Assembly (NCBI GenBank): GCA_030512295.1
Contig: JAULSR010000010.1
Location: forward strand, 1-64,000
Direction of reading: 5' to 3'
Origin: Bombardia bombarda
Taxonomy: Eukaryota > Ascomycota > Sordariomycetes > Sordariales > Lasiosphaeriaceae
DNA: 64,000 nucleotides
Below are positions 1 through 9,858 of the stretch, piece after piece. The number at the start of each line of letters is the position of its first letter. Position 1 is the stretch's first letter. The position numbers and the translations under genes were made by a program. Below the pieces are notes generated by a model. The model did no database searches. It had not been told where the DNA came from and was given only the letters and a program-made list of their open reading frames with translations.

Positions 1-511
1 GATTACCGGTTTTGCCGAGTACACCATATCCCTGCCCTCTTAGAAGCTGAGGGTCTTGACCTGCCGCAACTTATCAACCCTGACGGCAGCCGGATAAAGA
101 ACCACGGCATTTTCTACCTCACCCTCCAACTTACAGATCTACACGGGAACGCCCGCTCCATTTCCCAGTTCTTCTACGGGGTCAAGCGGCCGAAAGGGTC
201 CCCGCCATACTAATGGGAAACCCAGGCATGGGGTCTGAAGGTGTGACTCCCATACTACCTCAACACCTTCGAGTGGGGTCGTTATTCAGAGATCTCGCCG
301 AAGGAAGTCGCCCAGGACGTCCTCGACGGCGCCCCCGCCTTCACCGCCATGGTCTCCAACGTTATCATCGACCTGAAGAGAGCCACGTCGACACACTCGA
401 CGGCCCAGAGCCAGAGCTAGGCCCAGCCCTCTACCCCAGAACTCGCCACCGTGCGGCCGTCTTTTCGGAGCAAGCAGCTCGAGAACCTAACACCCTCGAA
501 GGAGCCGAGCA

Positions 512-3500
512 TTGTATCGATCTAGTAGAGGGATCTGCACCACCGCAGGGCCATATCTACCCACTCAGTCAGGCCCAGCTCGACGAACTAGCCTTTATAT
601 CCGGGAGAACCTCGCCAACGGCCGGATCGTGGAGAGCAGTAGCCCTGCCGGTGCCCCTATTATCTTTGTCCCCAAAAAGGATGGGACTATGCGTTTGTGC
701 GTGGATTATAGGGGGTTGAATAGGATCACTATCAAAAACCGGTACCCGTTACCGCTGATCAGCGACCTCATGGACCGCCTCACTGGTGCTCGGTTTTTTA
801 CCAAGCTCGACCTGAGAGATGCTTACCACCGGATCAGAGTCCGTAAGGCTGATCAGTGGAAAACTGCTTTCAAGACCCGCTACGGACAGTTCGAATATAC
901 TGTCATGCCGTTCGGACTAACCAACGCGCCGGCCACCTTCCAAGCTTATATTAACAGAGCTTTAGCTGGTTTAGTGGATGTATCTTGTATCGTCTACCTC
1001 GACGATATCCTTATTTACTCCGCTACCCGCGAAGAGCATACCCACCATATCCTAGAGGTCCTCGACCGCCTTGAACGGGCCCAGCTCTTTGCTAAACAAT
1101 CGAAATGCTCCTTCTACCAGAACCAGGTCGAGTTCCTAGGTTTTATCATCAGCCACCAAGGTATCTCGATGGACCCGGGGCGAGTCAAAGCCATCCAGGA
1201 ATGGCCTGTACCCCAGTCAACTAGAGAGATACAAATCTTCCTCGGGTTCGCCAACTTTTACCGCCGGTTTATCCACGGGTATTCCAGAATCACCGCCCCT
1301 ATCACTGCCCTGTTGAAAGGAGAAGCGAACCTTTTCCGGTGGCCGCCAGAGGCTAACACCGCTTTCGAGCAACTTAAATCGGTTTTCGGCCAAGCCGACT
1401 TCCTGACTCACTGGGAACCAAGCCGCCAAACCCGAGTCGAGACGGACGCCAGTAACCAAGCGATCTCAGGGATCCTCTCACAACTAGTTGACTCACAATG
1501 GCGCCCAATAGCCTACTGGTCGAGGAAACTTACCGATGCTGAGCTTCGATGGGCCACTGGCCAGAAGGAGCTCATCGCTATCATCGAATCCCTTGAGCAC
1601 TGGGGCCACTACCTAGGCGGTACCGACCAGAGGTTCTTAGTTTTGACCGACCACGAAGCACTCAAAGGGGTGATCGCAGCCCCGGCTCGAGACCTCAAAG
1701 GCCGCCTAGCTAGATGGGTATATCGCTTATCCCCCTTTGACTTTGATATCGAACACCGGCCTGGGGCTACCAACCCTGCCGACCCCCTTTCTAGGAGACC
1801 CGATTATATGGCAGGAGAGATCGCTTATGGCGATGTATTGCCCACCTTGACTAAAAAGCTACAGTTGGTAACGGAATTACCAACAGCTATGAGAGCAATT
1901 GTGGCCCAGATTAGAGCAGGAGCACAGAAGAAGTCGTGCTCCCGGAAATACCGCCGAGCGGTTAGACGAGTTGAACAAGCTCTTCAACGTCCTCGAGTTG
2001 AAGATGTGGCTAGGGTTTCGGCTGTGACGCGCTTTGCCCTCGGGGCTGCCGGACGTGCTACGTTTGATAAAACGGAGCCCCGAGAAAGGAGCCACCAGCG
2101 GGACGGATGCACCCCGATGGAGGGGCTGGGACGCCGTATTAGAAGAGCTAGTACGGACTCGCCAGGGCAGACGATCTCGCCGGGGCGGTCAGAACAGAGG
2201 GTCGAGGGGCAACTGCAGCAAGAAGCTCAGGGTGCCGACCTACTGATCCCTCACGCGGTTGCGGCAGAGGTTTGCGCCGGTGAGGCAGTTGAGGAACAGG
2301 ATCCTAGGCACAGGTTCTACAGGTCGATCATTGCCCTCCAGAAAGGGGATCTCGAATGTAGAAGCCGCATCAAGGAGGTGCTCGAGGGTCAAAGATACGC
2401 GGGTACTGGGGCTCAAAGCAAGCCAGGAAACGACAGCGTTGATGACGAGGGGGCCCTCCGTTACAAAGGCAGACTGGTGATCCCTGCCGCGCCCGCAGTA
2501 CGCAGAGAGCTCGTACGCTTGCACCACGATGACCCCAGAGCCGGGCATTTTGGAAGCCGCAAGACAGTGGATTTACTGAGGCGAAGATTCCATTGGAAGA
2601 ACCTAGATGCAGAAGTACAAGCTTACACAAGACAGTGCCAAGTATGCCTGGGTAACCGGCAACCCCGACATAAGCCGTATGGTAGACTCAACTCACTACC
2701 GCTACCCACTCAACCTTTTGAAGAGATCAGCCTAGACTTCATCACTAAGCTACCACCTTGCCAGTACAAGGACCGTATCGTGGATGCCGTCCTCGTGGTG
2801 GTAGATCGGTTCACGAAAGTCGCGCTCTTCATCCCAACCACTACTACCGTTACAGCAGCCGAACTAGCCCAACTGCTCTACGAGCATGTGGAGTGCCGAT
2901 TCGGCACGCCGATAGGTATGGTCTCCGACCGAGATTCCCTACTAACTAGCAAGTTTTGGGTAGAACTTTCCAAAGCCCGCCAAATCAAGCAGAGGCTCTC
3001 CACAGCCTACCACCCGCAGACCGATGGCCAGTCAGAACGAACGCACCAGAGCCTGCAGCACTATTTACGGTGCTTCGCCGATGAAGAGGCCCAGTGGGCG
3101 CCACTGCTCCCTGAAGCCGAGTTCGCGTATAACAACAGCGTACATACGACTATCGGTACAAGTCCGTTCGAGGCGTTATACGGCTACCACCCTCGAATGG
3201 CAGATTACGTACCTTCGGCACAGCTGAAGGTGCAAGGGGTTCATGAACGGTTGAGCAAGCTAACCCACCTGAGGGAAAAGATGTACCACCACTGGCAGAA
3301 GGCCGTAGACTCGCAGAAAAAGTACTACGACGCACGGCACCAGTGGATCGAGTTTGAAGTAGGAGAGACAGTTGGACTCTCCACACAGAACTTCCGCTTC
3401 AAAACCGGAAAGAAGCTAGCACCAAGATTCATCCCGGTCAAGGTCACCGAGAGGATCGGCACGCAGGCATATAGGATCCGGCTACCGGCCAAATATGCCC

Positions 3501-3787
3501 GACTCCATGACGTCTTCCCTGTCTCCCTGTTGGAAAAGTGGTCAGTGGCCAAGGGACAGAAGGTGCTACCACTACCAGAACTGGTCGAAGGAGAAGAAGA
3601 GTGGGAAGTGGAAGATATCGTGGAGCACAAGGATGAGGGAGAGCAAAGAAGGTTCCTAGTCAAGTGGGCAGGATGGCCCGCTGAGTACAACACCTGGGAA
3701 CCTAGGGAACACTTGGCCAACGCACAAAAGGTGCTCCAGAGATACGAGAAGAAAGCAAAACAAAGGCATAGGAAGTGGAACGACTAA
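512..3787 (+). CDS. pol polyprotein (RT, RNase H, integrase, chromodomain), copy 1, frame broken at its 5' end
   Basis: Encodes the replication and integration enzymes of a Ty3/gypsy element. The reverse transcriptase has the catalytic YLDD at about 993-1004, followed by an RNase H with an ETDAS-type active-site segment near 1440. The integrase has an HHCC zinc finger (about 2521-2650) and catalytic Asp in LDF (about 2731), Asp at 2927 and Glu at 3035; the last two lie 35 residues apart (DD35E). The C-terminal chromodomain (about 3600-3720) has the aromatic motif FLVKWAGWP and NTWEP. The frame is open for about 1091 codons, but the listed start is only the first open codon after a frameshifted stretch. 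The protease part, open from base 1 in another frame, is separated by the indel cluster at 206-595. It ends in TAA-type 3' context just before the polypurine tract. Confidence 0.9.
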   Translation: MYRSSRGICTTAGPYLPTQSGPARRTSLYIRENLANGRIVESSSPAGAPIIFVPKKDGTMRLCVDYRGLNRITIKNRYPLPLISDLMDRLTGARFFTKLDLRDAYHRIRVRKADQWKTAFKTRYGQFEYTVMPFGLTNAPATFQAYINRALAGLVDVSCIVYLDDILIYSATREEHTHHILEVLDRLERAQLFAKQSKCSFYQNQVEFLGFIISHQGISMDPGRVKAIQEWPVPQSTREIQIFLGFANFYRRFIHGYSRITAPITALLKGEANLFRWPPEANTAFEQLKSVFGQADFLTHWEPSRQTRVETDASNQAISGILSQLVDSQWRPIAYWSRKLTDAELRWATGQKELIAIIESLEHWGHYLGGTDQRFLVLTDHEALKGVIAAPARDLKGRLARWVYRLSPFDFDIEHRPGATNPADPLSRRPDYMAGEIAYGDVLPTLTKKLQLVTELPTAMRAIVAQIRAGAQKKSCSRKYRRAVRRVEQALQRPRVEDVARVSAVTRFALGAAGRATFDKTEPRERSHQRDGCTPMEGLGRRIRRASTDSPGQTISPGRSEQRVEGQLQQEAQGADLLIPHAVAAEVCAGEAVEEQDPRHRFYRSIIALQKGDLECRSRIKEVLEGQRYAGTGAQSKPGNDSVDDEGALRYKGRLVIPAAPAVRRELVRLHHDDPRAGHFGSRKTVDLLRRRFHWKNLDAEVQAYTRQCQVCLGNRQPRHKPYGRLNSLPLPTQPFEEISLDFITKLPPCQYKDRIVDAVLVVVDRFTKVALFIPTTTTVTAAELAQLLYEHVECRFGTPIGMVSDRDSLLTSKFWVELSKARQIKQRLSTAYHPQTDGQSERTHQSLQHYLRCFADEEAQWAPLLPEAEFAYNNSVHTTIGTSPFEALYGYHPRMADYVPSAQLKVQGVHERLSKLTHLREKMYHHWQKAVDSQKKYYDARHQWIEFEVGETVGLSTQNFRFKTGKKLAPRFIPVKVTERIGTQAYRIRLPAKYARLHDVFPVSLLEKWSVAKGQKVLPLPELVEGEEEWEVEDIVEHKDEGEQRRFLVKWAGWPAEYNTWEPREHLANAQKVLQRYEKKAKQRHRKWND

Positions 3788-3839
3788 AAGATGAAGGCTG
3801 GAAATCGACGAGGACGTCGACCTACGGGGGGGGGATAAT

Positions 3840-4052
3840 TGTAAGGACATCGGACTTCCCCAAGCACATGCCAGTCATCCTACCAACTATGTATATAAGC
3901 AGCGGCCCTCGCCCACCTTCCGTTGCGAGGGCCAGGTTGAAGTCTTACGCCAATACCAGTCATTGCTCGCCTTCCCAACTATCTTCACTGCTCGCCTGCC
4001 CAGTTGTCTTCATTGTGACCACCTTGATCAGGCGTACCTGCCTTATCTTACA
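3840..4052 (+). repeat. 3' LTR of chromovirus copy 1 (213 bp)
   Basis: Begins TGTAAGGACATC and ends CTTATCTTACA, a TG...CA LTR with short inverted ends (TGTAAG/CTTACA). It matches the LTRs at 5621-5833 and 11143-11355 in length and sequence. A run of nine G (3826-3834) plus ATAAT lies just upstream as the polypurine tract. Confidence 0.93.
3892..3942 (+). promoter_or_regulatory. LTR promoter: TATA box, 9-bp hairpin and predicted transcript 5' end
   Basis: TATATAA (3892-3898) is followed by a perfect 9-bp inverted repeat GGCCCTCGC/GCGAGGGCC (3904-3912 and 3925-3933) and then directly by AGGTTGAAG (3934-3942). AGGTTGAAG is complementary to the sequence just inside the 5' LTR of copy 2, so it is the likely start of the R region and the self-primer. 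The start site is inferred, not measured. Confidence 0.6.
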
Positions 4053-5620
4053 CTTTATATTAATATTAGTTTTTTACTTTAATCGTTATAGTTTTATATT
4101 ATAAGCCGGGATTTCTTATACGGGAAGTTCGTTTCCTTGCCTTTAATCTTTTATACTATGCGCGACTTGAAGATATATATACTTTTATGCTTTTCCGGGT
4201 CGTACTTTTAGAATATAAAAACCCTTCGTTTAATAAAAGCTTCGATTTCCTTTTAATTAGAAAGGGAAAAAAGTTCGCTAGTTATTAGAATCTTCCTTTC
4301 CTAGCGGAATCGAACTATTAAATTATAATTTTTAATTTTTTTCGTTATTAAGTAAGTTATTATAAAGTCTATGCCCTTAATTATTATTATATTTATACTA
4401 AAGTTCGGCTTTATTTTATTCTTTAACTTAAAGGGACGTTTTCGCCGCTTTAATATTCGGATTTTTTTTTATAAAGGAGTTTATTTATTATTATAGTCGT
4501 CGTTATTACGAGGTCTTTTAATTTTATTTTAAGTTAAGGTAATAATTAAATTATTATAATAATATAGTTTAATTATTATAATGCGAAAGTTAGTAAATTT
4601 ACCGTTAATTTTAACCGTATAAGTTTTTTTATTGCATACGAATAATATATATAAATTAGTTTATTTATAAGCTTCTCGTTATATTTTTATTTCGTTTTAA
4701 AGAGGGAAGTTAAATGTTTTTAAATTATTCGAGCCGTTATAAATATTTAAAGCTTCGGATATTTATTTTTTTATTTTAAAAGTATATATCTTTATTATCG
4801 CTTTTTATATTATTTTCGTACGTGCCTTAATGGAAAGGGATCGGAACGATAAGTTAGTTATTTAAAGATACGTTCCGAAAATAAAAAGTATAAATATTAA
4901 GCCGTTTAAGCTTATAATATCGTTAATTATTTTAATAGTTATTTAAAAAGCTTAGTTTATTATAATATTAATATTTTATAAGTTTATTATAATAACTTTA
5001 TATATTCGTTTAAATAATTTATAATACCGCTTTAATTTACCGATAAAATTATAAGCTTTAATAAAAACTTTTTTAATTTTAATTAATATATTACAAGCGT
5101 TATTAACGAATTCTTTTACTATAAAATTAGTTTTTATATCGGTAATAATAACATTAAATAATCCAATATATATATCGATTTATATAGCTCGAATTACATT
5201 TTATATTACTTTTATTATTATTTTTTAAAAAAATTATACGGTTTAAAAAAAATAACTTTATTAATAATATAAATAATTAATTTTTTATTAATATATATAA
5301 TATTTATTATTATTCGGTAATTAAAATTAATCTCGTTATAAAAAATAAATTTAAATCTGCCGGGGTTATTGCTTTATATTTAATATTAATAATAAAACTT
5401 ATTAATTTTTTTAATAATATTATAATTCAAATTATTATAACTTACTTATATAAATACCTTATATAAACGTTTTATCGTTAAATAACCGAATTGTCGGTAT
5501 AGTTAATATAGTTTTATTTTTATTAGATAGTATTATACGATAGTTTTCTTTATATTGTTTAATAAAAGCTAAAAATAGCTTTATTTCCGTATAACCGGAT
5601 AACCTTTATTTTAATAAATT
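4053..5620. other. AT-rich, RIP-type relic DNA between the two chromovirus copies
   Basis: About 1.57 kb dominated by TTA/TAA/ATA words, poor in CA/TG dinucleotides, with no open frame. This is the composition expected of repeats worked over by RIP. I recognise no domain here. It is the pre-existing DNA into which copy 2 inserted. Confidence 0.75.
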
Positions 5621-5833
5621 TGTAAGATAAGGCAGGTACGCCTGATCAAGGTGGTCACAATGAAGACAACTGGGCAGGCGAGCAGTGAAGATAGTTGGGA
5701 AGGCGAGCAATGACTGGTATTGGCGTAAGACTTCAACCTGGCCCTCGCAACGGAAGGTGGGCGAGGGCCGCTGCTTATATACATAGTTGGTAGGATGACT
5801 GGCATGTGCTTGGGGAAGTCCGATGTCCTTACA
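5621..5833 (-). repeat. 3' LTR of chromovirus copy 2
   Basis: 213 bp. On the plus strand it reads TGTAAGATAAGG...GATGTCCTTACA, the reverse complement of the copy 1 LTR. It is followed by the plus-strand run of nine C that is the polypurine tract on the coding strand. Confidence 0.94.
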
Positions 5834-5885
5834 ATTATCCCCCCCCCGTAGGTCGACGTCCTCGTCGATTTCCAGCCTTCATCTT

Positions 5886-7565
5886 TTAGTCGTTCCACTT
5901 CCTATGCCTTTGTTTTGCTTTCTTCTCGTATCTCTGGAGCACCTTTTGTGCGTTGGCCAAGTGTTCCCTAGGTTCCCAGGTGTTGTACTCAGCGGGCCAT
6001 CCTGCCCACTTGACTAGGAACCTTCTTTGCTCTCCCTCATCCTTGTGCTCCACGATATCTTCCACTTCCCACTCTTCTTCTCCTTCGACCAGTTCTGGTA
6101 GTGGTAGCACCTTCTGTCCCTTGGCCACTGACCACTTTTCCAACAGGGAGACAGGGAAGACGTCATGGAGTCGGGCATATTTGGCCGGTAGCCGGATCCT
6201 ATATGCCTGCGTGCCGATCCTCTCGGTGACCTTGACCGGGATGAATCTTGGTGCTAGCTTCTTTCCGGTTTTGAAGCGGAAGTTCTGTGTGGAGAGTCCA
6301 ACTGTCTCTCCTACTTCAAACTCGATCCACTGGTGCCGTGCGTCGTAGTACTTTTTCTGCGAGTCTACGGCCTTCTGCCAGTGGTGGTACATCTTTTCCC
6401 TCAGGTGGGTTAGCTTGCTCAACCGTTCATGAACCCCTTGCACCTTCAGCTGTGCCGAAGGTACGTAATCTGCCATTCGAGGGTGGTAGCCGTATAACGC
6501 CTCGAACGGACTTGTACCGATAGTCGTATGTACGCTGTTGTTATACGCGAACTCGGCTTCAGGGAGCAGTGGCGCCCACTGGGCCTCTTCATCGGCGAAG
6601 CACCGTAAATAGTGCTGCAGGCTCTGGTGCGTTCGTTCTGACTGGCCATCGGTCTGCGGGTGGTAGGCTGTGGAGAGCCTCTGCTTGATTTGGCGGGCTT
6701 TGGAAAGTTCTACCCAAAACTTGCTAGTTAGTAGGGAATCTCGGTCGGAGACCATACCTATCGGCGTGCCGAATCGGCACTCCACATGCTCGTAGAGCAG
6801 TTGGGCTAGTTCGGCTGCTGTAACGGTAGTAGTGGTTGGGATGAAGAGCGCGACTTTCGTGAACCGATCTACCACCACGAGGACGGCATCCACGATACGG
6901 TCCTTGTACTGGCAAGGTGGTAGCTTAGTGATGAAGTCTAGGCTGATCTCTTCAAAAGGTTGAGTGGGTAGCGGTAGTGAGTTGAGTCTACCATACGGCT
7001 TATGTCGGGGTTGCCGGTTACCCAGGCATACTTGGCACTGTCTTGTGTAAGCTTGTACTTCTGCATCTAGGTTCTTCCAATGGAATCTTCGCCTCAGTAA
7101 ATCCACTGTCTTGCGGCTTCCAAAATGCCCGGCTCTGGGGTCATCGTGGTGCAAGCGTACGAGCTCTCTGCGTACTGCGGGCGCGGCAGGGATCACCAGT
7201 CTGCCTTTGTAACGGAGGGCCCCCTCGTCATCAACGCTGTCGTTTCCTGGCTTGCTTTGAGCCCCAGTACCCGCGTATCTTTGACCCTCGAGCACCTCCT
7301 TGATGCGGCTTCTACATTCGAGATCCCCTTTCTGGAGGGCAATGATCGACCTGTAGAACCTGTGCCTAGGATCCTGTTCCTCAACTGCCTCACCGGCGCA
7401 AACCTCTGCCGCAACCGCGTGAGGGATCAGTAGGTCGGCACCCTGAGCTTCTTGCTGCAGTTGCCCCTCGACCCTCTGTTCTGACCGCCCCGGCGAGATC
7501 GTCTGCCCTGGCGAGTCCGTACTAGCTCTTCTAATACGGCGTCCCAGCCCTCCATCGGGGTGCAT
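5886..7565 (-). CDS. pol C-terminal part: integrase and chromodomain (copy 2)
   Basis: An open frame of about 559 codons carrying the HHCC finger, the DD35E integrase core and the C-terminal chromodomain (FLVKWAGWP, NTWEP), matching copy 1. It is cut off from the upstream pol frame by a G run that is one base shorter here (7548-7550, three bases) than in copy 1 (2122-2125, four bases). The apparent start is therefore not a real initiation codon. In life this would be the C-terminal part of one Gag-Pol polyprotein, cleaved by the element protease. The chromodomain is expected to guide integration to marked chromatin. Confidence 0.85.
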   Translation of the reverse strand: MHPDGGLGRRIRRASTDSPGQTISPGRSEQRVEGQLQQEAQGADLLIPHAVAAEVCAGEAVEEQDPRHRFYRSIIALQKGDLECRSRIKEVLEGQRYAGTGAQSKPGNDSVDDEGALRYKGRLVIPAAPAVRRELVRLHHDDPRAGHFGSRKTVDLLRRRFHWKNLDAEVQAYTRQCQVCLGNRQPRHKPYGRLNSLPLPTQPFEEISLDFITKLPPCQYKDRIVDAVLVVVDRFTKVALFIPTTTTVTAAELAQLLYEHVECRFGTPIGMVSDRDSLLTSKFWVELSKARQIKQRLSTAYHPQTDGQSERTHQSLQHYLRCFADEEAQWAPLLPEAEFAYNNSVHTTIGTSPFEALYGYHPRMADYVPSAQLKVQGVHERLSKLTHLREKMYHHWQKAVDSQKKYYDARHQWIEFEVGETVGLSTQNFRFKTGKKLAPRFIPVKVTERIGTQAYRIRLPAKYARLHDVFPVSLLEKWSVAKGQKVLPLPELVEGEEEWEVEDIVEHKDEGEQRRFLVKWAGWPAEYNTWEPREHLANAQKVLQRYEKKAKQRHRKWND

Positions 7566-9843
7566 CCGTCCCGCTGGTGGCTCCTTTCTCGGGGCTCCGT
7601 TTTATCAAACGTAGCACGTCCGGCAGCCCCGAGGGCAAAGCGCGTCACAGCCGAAACCCTAGCCACATCTTCAACTCGAGGACGTTGAAGAGCTTGTTCA
7701 ACTCGTCTAACCGCTCGGCGGTATTTCCGGGAGCACGACTTCTTCTGTGCTCCTGCTCTAATCTGGGCCACAATTGCTCTCATAGCTGTTGGTAATTCCG
7801 TTACCAACTGTAGCTTTTTAGTCAAGGTGGGCAATACATCGCCATAAGCGATCTCTCCTGCCATATAATCGGGTCTCCTAGAAAGGGGGTCGGCAGGGTT
7901 GGTAGCCCCAGGCCGGTGTTCGATATCAAAGTCAAAGGGGATAAGCGATATACCCATCTAGCTAGGCGGCCTTTGAGGTCTCGAGCCGGGGCTGCGATCA
8001 CCCCTTTGAGTGCTTCGTGGTCGGTCAAAACTAAGAACCTCTGGTCGGTACCGCCTAGGTAGTGGCCCCAGTGCTCAAGGGATTCGATGATAGCGATGAG
8101 CTCCTTCTGGCCAGTGGCCCATCGAAGCTCAGCATCGGTAAGTTTCCTCGACCAGTAGGCTATTGGGCGCCATTGTGAGTCAACTAGTTGTGAGAGGATC
8201 CCTGAGATCGCTTGGTTACTGGCGTCCGTCTCGACTCGGGTTTGGCGGCTTGGTTCCCAGTGAGTCAGGAAGTCGGCTTGGCCGAAAACCGATTTAAGTT
8301 GCTCGAAAGCGGTGTTAGCCTCTGGCGGCCACCGGAAAAGGTTCGCTTCTCCTTTCAACAGGGCAGTGATAGGGGCGGTGATTCTGGAATACCCGTGGAT
8401 AAACCGGCGGTAAAAGTTGGCGAACCCGAGGAAGATTTGTATCTCTCTAGTTGACTGGGGTACAGGCCATTCCTGGATGGCTTTGACTCGCCCCGGGTCC
8501 ATCGAGATACCTTGGTGGCTGATGATAAAACCTAGGAACTCGACCTGGTTCTGGTAGAAGGAGCATTTCGATTGTTTAGCAAAGAGCTGGGCCCGTTCAA
8601 GGCGGTCGAGGACCTCTAGGATATGGTGGGTATGCTCTTCGCGGGTAGCGGAGTAAATAAGGATATCGTCGAGGTAGACGATACAAGATACATCCACTAA
8701 ACCAGCTAAAGCTCTGTTAATATAAGCTTGGAAGGTGGCCGGCGCGTTGGTTAGTCCGAACGGCATGACAGTATATTCGAACTGTCCGTAGCGGGTCTTG
8801 AAAGCAGTTTTCCACTGATCAGCCTTACGGACTCTGATCCGGTGGTAAGCATCTCTCAGGTCGAGCTTGGTAAAAAACCGAGCACCAGTGAGGCGGTCCA
8901 TGAGGTCGCTGATCAGCGGTAACGGGTACCGGTTTTTGATAGTGATCCTATTCAACCCCCTATAATCCACGCACAAACGCATAGTCCCATCCTTTTTGGG
9001 GACAAAGATAATAGGGGCACCGGCAGGGCTACTGCTCTCCACGATCCGGCCGTTGGCGAGGTTCTCCCGGATATAAAGGGCTAGTTCGTCGAGCTGGGCC
9101 TGACTGAGTGGGTAGATATGGCCCTGCGGTGGTGCAGATCCCTCTACTAGATCGATACAATGCTCGGCTCCTTCGAGGGTGTTAGGTTCTCGAGCTGCTT
9201 GCTCCGAAAAGACGGCCGCACGGTGGGCGAGTTCTGGGGGTAGAGGTGCTGGGCCTAGCTCTGGCTCTGGGCCGTCGAGTGTGTCGACGTGGCTCTCTTC
9301 AGGTCCGATGATAACGTTGGAGACCATGGCGGTGAAGGCGGGGGCGCCGTCGAGGACGTCCTGGGCGACTTCCTTCGGCGAGATCTCTGAATAACGACCC
9401 CACTCGAAGGTGTTGAGGGTAGTATGGAGAGTCACACCTTCAGACCCCATGCCTGGGTTTCCCCATAGTATTGGCGGGGACCCTTTCGGCCGCTTGACCC
9501 CGTAGAAGAACTGGGAAATGGAGCGGGCGTTCCCGTGTAGATCTGTAAGTTGGAGGGTGAGGTAGAAAATGCCGTGGTTCTTTATCCGGCTGCCGTCAGG
9601 GTTGATAAGTTGCGGCAGGTCAAGACCCTCAGCTTCTAAGAGGGCAGGGATATGGTGTACTCGGCAAAACCGGTAATCCACGCAGTTGACTTGTGCCCCC
9701 GTATCAGCGTCGATAGCTACCGCTAACGGGGTGGCCTTTTGGCCGCGGCGCCGGGAGCAAGTGCCGCCTTGGATGGTGAAGGTGGGGCCTGGCTTCACCC
9801 CTTTGTAAATGGTTTGGGTAGATCGATCAGGGTCATCGTCTAC
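7427..9843 (-). CDS. pol N-terminal part: protease, reverse transcriptase, RNase H (copy 2, one internal frameshift)
   Basis: From about 9843 down, the frame encodes an aspartic protease with the DTGA active site (in IDADTGAQVNC, about 9690-9730), then a reverse transcriptase with the finger/palm segment LCVDYRGLN and the YLDD catalytic box, then RNase H. The frame lies -1 relative to gag and has no nearby ATG, so it is expected to be reached by ribosomal frameshifting at 9852-9858. It breaks at 7937-7940, where a run of four bases replaces the five in copy 1, and resumes in the neighbouring frame until about 7427. The product, like copy 1, should act in the cytoplasmic virus-like particle. 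Confidence 0.85.
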
Positions 9844-9858
9844 CGCCTCTCGTTTCCC
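9817..9858 (-). promoter_or_regulatory. -1 ribosomal frameshift signal at the gag/pol junction
   Basis: On the minus strand the gag frame reads TCG GGA AAC, so GGGAAAC (9852-9858) forms a canonical X XXY YYZ slippery heptamer. Seven bases later lies a stem of 10 bp: GGTAGA with TCTACC (9839-9844/9817-9822) and CGAT with ATCG (9835-9838/9824-9827), a 7-base loop and one bulged base. The gag stop TAG (9840-9842) lies inside the stem. A -1 shift here enters the open pol frame. Confidence 0.75.

Larger units (their letters stand above)
1..4052 (+). mobile_element. Tf1/sushi-type Ty3/gypsy chromovirus, copy 1 (5' part outside the window)
   Basis: The 3' part of an LTR retrotransposon: the end of the protease region, reverse transcriptase, RNase H, integrase, chromodomain, a G-rich polypurine tract (3826-3834) and a 213-bp 3' LTR (3840-4052). 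It is nearly identical to the complete inverted copy at 5621-11355. The first 205 bases match copy 2 exactly, positions about 206-595 carry roughly eight single-base deletions relative to copy 2, and the rest is almost identical. Base composition is normal, unlike the AT-rich RIP-type DNA that follows. The family call rests on the chromodomain and on the self-priming signal seen in copy 2. The 5' LTR and gag are outside the window. Confidence 0.92.
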
